From assembly GCA_900763875.1 (NCBI GenBank), contig CAAFLX010000013.1, forward strand, positions 1-16,880: DNA of 16,880 bases, read 5' to 3'. Below, one piece after another: positions 13,375-16,880 of the stretch. The notes under the pieces are model-generated. The model was not told the origin of the DNA. It made no database searches and saw only the letters and a list, made by a program, of their open reading frames with translations. A program made the position numbers and the translations under genes. This stretch comes from Clostridia bacterium (GTDB taxonomy: Bacteria > Bacillota > Clostridia > Christensenellales > CAG-917). The first letter of the stretch is position 1, and each line of letters starts with the position of its first letter.

Positions 13375-14199
13375 ATGGCCGTAACAACAATGAAAGCCCT
13401 GCTTGAAGCAGGCGTGCACTTCGGACACCAAACAAAACGTTGGAATCCGAAAATGGGTAAGTACATCTATGCAACGAGAAACGATATTCACATCATCGAC
13501 CTTCAAATCTCCGTTGACCACGTAGAAGAGGCTTATCAATTTGTCAAGAGCGTCGTTCAAGACGGCAAATCCGTGCTTTTCGTCGGCACGAAGAAACAAG
13601 CTCAAGACGCAATCAAGCAAGAAGCAGAACGCTGCGGTATGTTCTACATCAACCAAAGATGGCTCGGCGGTACGCTCACCAACTTCAAGACTATCCGCAC
13701 AAGAATCGATCGCTTGAACAAAATCAATCAAATGGAACTCATCGGCGAGTTTGAACTTCTCCCCAAAAAGGAAGTTTCCGCTCTCAAGAAAGAGCGTGAC
13801 GACCTCGAGAAGAACCTCGGCGGTATCAAAAATATGCGCACTTTGCCCGGCTGCTTGTTCGTGGTTGACCTCAAAAAGGAAGAGAACGCAGTCAAAGAAG
13901 CTCGCAAGCTCAATATCCCCATCGTTGCAGTGGTTGACACCAACTGCGATCCCGATCTCGTTGACTACGTGATCCCCGGCAACGACGACGCAATCCGCGC
14001 AATCCAACTCTTTGCTTCTATTATGGCTGACGCCGTTATCGAAGCAAAACAAGGCGAATCCTTTGTCGCTCCTCAAAAAGAGGAAGTTGTCGCCGAAGAG
14101 GTTGCTCCCGTAGTCGAAACCGTCGTGGCGGAAGAGAAGGCTCTTTCTCCCGAAGAAGCTCTTGAAAAAGCAATCGCTGAAAAAGAGGCTCAAGAATAA
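13375..14199 (+). CDS. rpsB: 30S ribosomal protein S2
   Basis: The protein sits between head and body of the 30S subunit and helps load S1. S2 family blocks are clear from the start: LLEAGVHFGHQTKRWNPKM, YIYATRNDIHIIDL, RWLGGTLTNFKTI, LPGCLFVVD, NIPIVAVVDTNCDPD and VIPGNDDAIRAI. At 274 residues it is longer than the Bacillus protein (about 246), owing to an acidic Glu/Val/Ala-rich tail after residue 225. The ATG follows AGGAGG. tsf follows after 75 bases with a hairpin between them. Confidence 0.97.
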   Translation: MAVTTMKALLEAGVHFGHQTKRWNPKMGKYIYATRNDIHIIDLQISVDHVEEAYQFVKSVVQDGKSVLFVGTKKQAQDAIKQEAERCGMFYINQRWLGGTLTNFKTIRTRIDRLNKINQMELIGEFELLPKKEVSALKKERDDLEKNLGGIKNMRTLPGCLFVVDLKKEENAVKEARKLNIPIVAVVDTNCDPDLVDYVIPGNDDAIRAIQLFASIMADAVIEAKQGESFVAPQKEEVVAEEVAPVVETVVAEEKALSPEEALEKAIAEKEAQE

Positions 14200-14219
14200 T
14201 CAATAATCAATAAAATCGC

Positions 14220-14246
14220 CCGCACGCAGCCAATCCCTGCGTGCGG
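14220..14246 (+). terminator. Hairpin between rpsB and tsf
   Basis: CCGCACGCAG (14220-14229) pairs fully with CTGCGTGCGG (14237-14246). Only three Ts follow, so it probably acts as a partial attenuator or mRNA processing/stability element rather than a full terminator. Confidence 0.55.
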
Positions 14247-14274
14247 TTTCAAAAAAATATCAGGAGAAATATAT

Positions 14275-15144
14275 ATGGCATTCACAAGCAAAGATGTTAT
14301 GGAACTTCGTCAACGCACCGGTGTGGGTATGATGGACTGCAAAAAAGCTCTCGTCGAAACCGACGGCGATATGGAAGCCGCAATCGATTTGTTGAGAGAA
14401 AAGGGTATGGCTACCGCTGCAAAGAAAGAGGCTCGTATCGCAGCCGAAGGTATCGTTTTTGCAGCATCCAAGAACGGCAAATCCGTCCTCTTGGAAGTCA
14501 ACTGCGAATCTGACTTTGTCGCAGGCGGCCCTATCTTCAAAGAGTACGTCGCAAAGGTTGCAGACTATGTTCTTGACAACTCTTCGGCAAGCGTTGAAGA
14601 CGTCACCGTCGCTATGCAACCCGTCACCAACGAGTACGTTATGAAGATGGGCGAGAAACTCTCCATTCGTCGTTTCACCGTGTACGAGGCAAACGACACC
14701 GTCGTTGACACCTACATTCATATGGGCGGCAAAATCGGCGTTATGGTCGAGGCAAGCAAGGGCGCAAGCAACGAGGTCGTTCACGACGTCGCACTTCAAA
14801 TCGCCGCTGCAAACTCTCAATACGTGAGCCGTGACGAAGTGCCCGCTGCAGAAGTCGAGCATGAAAAGGAAATCCTCAAAGCTCAAGCTATGAACGAGGA
14901 CAGCAACAAGCCCGAGGCTATCATCGAAAAGATGCTCGTTGGCAGAATCAACAAGTTCTACAAAGAGGTCTGCCTCAACGAACAAGTGTTCGTCAAAAAT
15001 CCCGACCTCACAATTGCTCAATACCTCAAACAAAACGGCGACGTCACCGTCATTCGTTTCACCCGTTACGCAATGGGCGAAGGTCTCCAAAAGAGAGAAG
15101 ATGACTTTGCAAGCGAGGTTATGGCGCAAGCTCACCTCAACTAA
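14275..15144 (+). CDS. tsf: Translation elongation factor Ts
   Basis: EF-Ts exchanges GDP for GTP on EF-Tu in the cytoplasm. The 289-residue protein starts with the UBA-like domain containing LRQRTGVGMMDCKKAL, followed by the core CESDFVAGG, which is CETDFVA in most homologues, and MGGKIGVMVE. The C-terminal MLVGRINKFYKEVCLNEQ and an N-terminal-to-C-terminal order are all as expected. The ATG follows AGGAG at eight bases. It ends at a strong terminator, so pyrH is partly separated from rpsB-tsf. Confidence 0.97.
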   Translation: MAFTSKDVMELRQRTGVGMMDCKKALVETDGDMEAAIDLLREKGMATAAKKEARIAAEGIVFAASKNGKSVLLEVNCESDFVAGGPIFKEYVAKVADYVLDNSSASVEDVTVAMQPVTNEYVMKMGEKLSIRRFTVYEANDTVVDTYIHMGGKIGVMVEASKGASNEVVHDVALQIAAANSQYVSRDEVPAAEVEHEKEILKAQAMNEDSNKPEAIIEKMLVGRINKFYKEVCLNEQVFVKNPDLTIAQYLKQNGDVTVIRFTRYAMGEGLQKREDDFASEVMAQAHLN

Positions 15145-15155
15145 TCGGCAACTTG

Positions 15156-15188
15156 AAAAAAGGAATGACGCAATCATTCCTTTTTTTT
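15156..15188 (+). terminator. Terminator of tsf
   Basis: AAAAAAGGAATGA (15156-15168) pairs with TCATTCCTTTTTT (15174-15186) around a five-base loop, ending in eight Ts. Confidence 0.88.
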
Positions 15189-15244
15189 AGACAAAATAGC
15201 ATTTGAACCCATTAGATGTTCAAAAACAGCAGGGAATTGAAACT

Positions 15245-15961
15245 ATGTCACAAGAAAATTTGAAGTATAAACGCGTCATTATCAAACTTTCGGGCGAGGC
15301 TCTTGCAGGCGAAAACGGCACCGGCATCGACCCCGAAAAACTCACTTACGTGTGCAAAGAGATTGCAGAAGTCAAGGCTTTGGGCGTGGACGTGGGCATC
15401 GTCATCGGTGGCGGAAACTTTTGGAGAGGTCGCCAAGCCGACGACAAAATGAATCGCTCCACCGCAGACCATATGGGCATGCTTGCAACAGTCATGAACG
15501 CACTTGCAATCCAAGACAAGCTCGAACAACTCGGCGTTCCCGTCAGAGTGCAAACCGCGCTTACAATCACCAAAGTTGCCGAGCCTTACATTCTTCGCAA
15601 GGCAATTCGCCACTTTGAAAAGGGCAGAATCGTCATCTTTGCTTGCGGCACGGGCAACCCGTATTTTTCAACCGACACTGGCGCGGCACTCCGTGCTTGC
15701 GAAATCGGCGCAGACGCTCTCCTTCTTGCCAAAAACGTTGACGGCGTTTACGACTCCGACCCCAAACTCAATCCGTCTGCCAAGAAGTTTGACGAAATCT
15801 CCTATATGGACGTCATCTCCAAAGGACTCAAAGCAATGGACACCACTGCCATCACCATGTGCATGGACAACAATATTCCCATCGTTGTCTTTGCTTTGAT
15901 GCAGAAAGATAGCATTAGGGATGCTGTTTGTGGGGTTAATACCGGCACAATCATCCACTGA
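15245..15961 (+). CDS. pyrH: Uridylate kinase (UMP kinase)
   Basis: The 238-residue enzyme phosphorylates UMP to UDP in pyrimidine nucleotide synthesis and belongs to the amino acid kinase fold. Visible motifs are KLSGEAL at the start, GGGNFWRGR, DHMGMLATVMNALA, GTGNPYFSTDT and AKNVDGVYDSDP. The frame is open to a TTG at 15203, but the ATG at 15245 follows AGGGA and gives the family length. It follows tsf as in most bacteria. The usual next gene, frr, is absent before the window end. Confidence 0.96.
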   Translation: MSQENLKYKRVIIKLSGEALAGENGTGIDPEKLTYVCKEIAEVKALGVDVGIVIGGGNFWRGRQADDKMNRSTADHMGMLATVMNALAIQDKLEQLGVPVRVQTALTITKVAEPYILRKAIRHFEKGRIVIFACGTGNPYFSTDTGAALRACEIGADALLLAKNVDGVYDSDPKLNPSAKKFDEISYMDVISKGLKAMDTTAITMCMDNNIPIVVFALMQKDSIRDAVCGVNTGTIIH

Positions 15962-16081
15962 GAGCGCACTAAATCGCGAATAACTGCGGCAGAGCCTGCC
16001 ACATAAACAGTCACGTACTCCAAGTACGCTCCTGTCTATGTCGGCAGGCTCTTTCTTGTTCTACATCGATTTATTGCGCTC
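15962..16081. repeat. Large nested palindrome right after pyrH
   Basis: The outer arms GAGCGCA-c-TAAATCG (15962-15976) and CGATTTA-t-TGCGCTC (16067-16081) pair with one mismatch. Inside, AGAGCCTGCC (15991-16000) pairs with GGCAGGCTCT (16043-16052), then ACATA-a-ACAG with CTGT-c-TATGT, then CGTACT with AGTACG at the tip. The TTTC after 16052 could let the inner hairpin terminate pyrH. The outer arms make it look like a small palindromic (MITE-like) element. Confidence 0.7.
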
Positions 16082-16222
16082 TCGGCAGAAGTAAAATGTT
16101 TTGTCATTTCGTTGCCCATCAACTCATGTACTTCTTGTACATTAGGGTTGCTGTTCGAGGGGCTTTTCCTCGCTCTTTATCTCAATATCGCCGTTTAATG
16201 GAATGATTGAATGGGGGGGGTT
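16082..16222. other. Non-coding spacer between palindrome and tandem repeat
   Basis: No gene is visible here. The small dyad is listed separately. It also contains the G8 run just before the repeats. Confidence 0.5.
16120..16175. repeat. Second small dyad
   Basis: CAAC and GTTG flank ATGTAC-TTCTT-GTACAT (about 16126-16142), followed by a CGAGG/CCTCG hairpin with a loop GGCTTTT. The GTAC-containing tip resembles the tip of the preceding palindrome. Confidence 0.5.
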
Positions 16223-16542
16223 ATTTCTTCCTTTACAAGGGGTGAACGGCGTGTACTCTAAATTAGATGTACCCCCTCTTTCCCTAACGGGCTTTTCTCC
16301 CACCACTCAAATAGGGGCAATACTCTACAAAATTATCCGTCGTTCGCGGGGGAGACAGTCGGCACTCGCATAGATAGGGACAATTCCCTCATTATGCCAC
16401 TTCGCCTGCGTGGCGGCTGCGCAACAGAATGCCACGCATTCTCGTACTAACTTTCAAGCTCGGCACTCAAATTCTCGCCGCCGTTGCGGCTCGCACTCCG
16501 AATAAGCACATACCGTTAATAAGTATGCCTTGAATAAGTGTG
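16223..16542. repeat. 320-bp non-coding tandem repeat, copy 1
   Basis: This unit starts ATTTCTTCCTTTACAAGGGG and repeats in direct orientation at exactly 320 bases. It has no open frame of notable length on either strand. Internal hairpins include GCCAC/GTGGC, AGAATGC-CAC-GCATTCT and GCCGC/GCGGC. A run of eight Gs sits just before it (16213-16220). Confidence 0.85.
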
Positions 16543-16862
16543 ATTTCTTCCTCTACAAGGGGTGAACGGCGTGTACTCTAAATTAGATGTACCCCCTCTT
16601 TCCCTAACGGGCTTTTCTCCCACCACTCAAATAAGAGCAATACTCCACAAGAATATCCGTCGTTCGCGGGGGAGACAATCGGCACTCGCATAGATAGGGG
16701 CATTTCTCTCATTATGCCACTTCGCCTGCGTGGCGGCTACGCAACAGAATGCCACGCATTCTCGTACTAAACGTTAAGCTCGGCGCTCCAATTTCTCGCC
16801 GCCGTTGCGGCTCGCACCCTGAATAAGCACATTCCGTTAATAAGTGCGCATTGAAAATAGGG
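16543..16862. repeat. 320-bp non-coding tandem repeat, copy 2
   Basis: This copy is about nine-tenths identical to copy 1 by eye. The first 80 bases are almost unchanged, most changes cluster around 16625-16700 and 16760-16800, and the three hairpins are kept. The final TTGAAA at 16851 recalls TTGAAT before each copy, and no third copy begins before the window end. Confidence 0.85.
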
Positions 16863-16880
16863 TAACAAAAAAGACGCATA

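Noticed and set aside
13195..15177. Long minus-strand frames opposite rpsB and tsf
   Set aside because: They are antisense shadows of highly expressed genes with biased codons; no start signals or family features.
16223..16880. CRISPR array
   Set aside because: There are only two units of 320 bases with no short repeat-spacer pattern and no cas genes nearby.

Overview
The window looks like a chromosomal segment from an endospore-forming Clostridia-type bacterium (Bacillota). The evidence is an intact spoIIAA-spoIIAB-sigF operon, spoVAC-spoVAD-spoVAE, yunB, a ruvX-yrzB pair, strong AGGAGG-type ribosome binding sites and consensus sigma-A promoters. Species cannot be named from the sequence; an uncultured gut Clostridia lineage is a guess. 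Most genes are mid-GC, while one gene at 3488-4120 is clearly AT-rich and looks foreign.

Layout. Positions 1-1773 hold the spoIIA operon on the minus strand, ending in a terminator and a short degenerate tandem repeat. From 1892 a sigma-A promoter drives six tRNA genes (Pro, Met/Ile2, Asp, Phe, Thr, Tyr) ending in a perfect terminator at 2545-2580. Positions 2581-4280 are an accessory island directly behind tRNA-Tyr: dispersed hairpin repeats, two copies of a tRNA-3'-end-plus-terminator-like unit, a probable RHS-repeat remnant, and an AT-rich orphan gene with its own promoter and terminator. Positions 4447-6670 carry the spoVA genes for dipicolinic acid transport into the forespore, with an unusual insert in SpoVAD. 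yunB (minus) and rarA (plus) are divergent; rarA appears to be transcribed as a leaderless mRNA.

Positions 8852-12566 hold a tetR regulator with two tandem operator-like palindromes on its promoter, an ABC exporter (ATPase plus ABC-2 permease), and ruvX overlapping the permease stop. A DUF1292 gene with a Cys-rich tail follows. From 13247 the translation operon rpsB-tsf starts behind a structured leader, then pyrH. The usual next gene, frr, is not in the window: positions 15962-16880 are a repeat-rich non-coding stretch with a large nested palindrome, a second dyad, and two tandem copies of a 320-bp unit.

The most unusual material is the tRNA-Tyr island (RHS scar plus orphan gene) and the 320-bp tandem non-coding repeat behind pyrH. 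The window does not show a clear new multi-gene system; these two are the best candidates for something undescribed.
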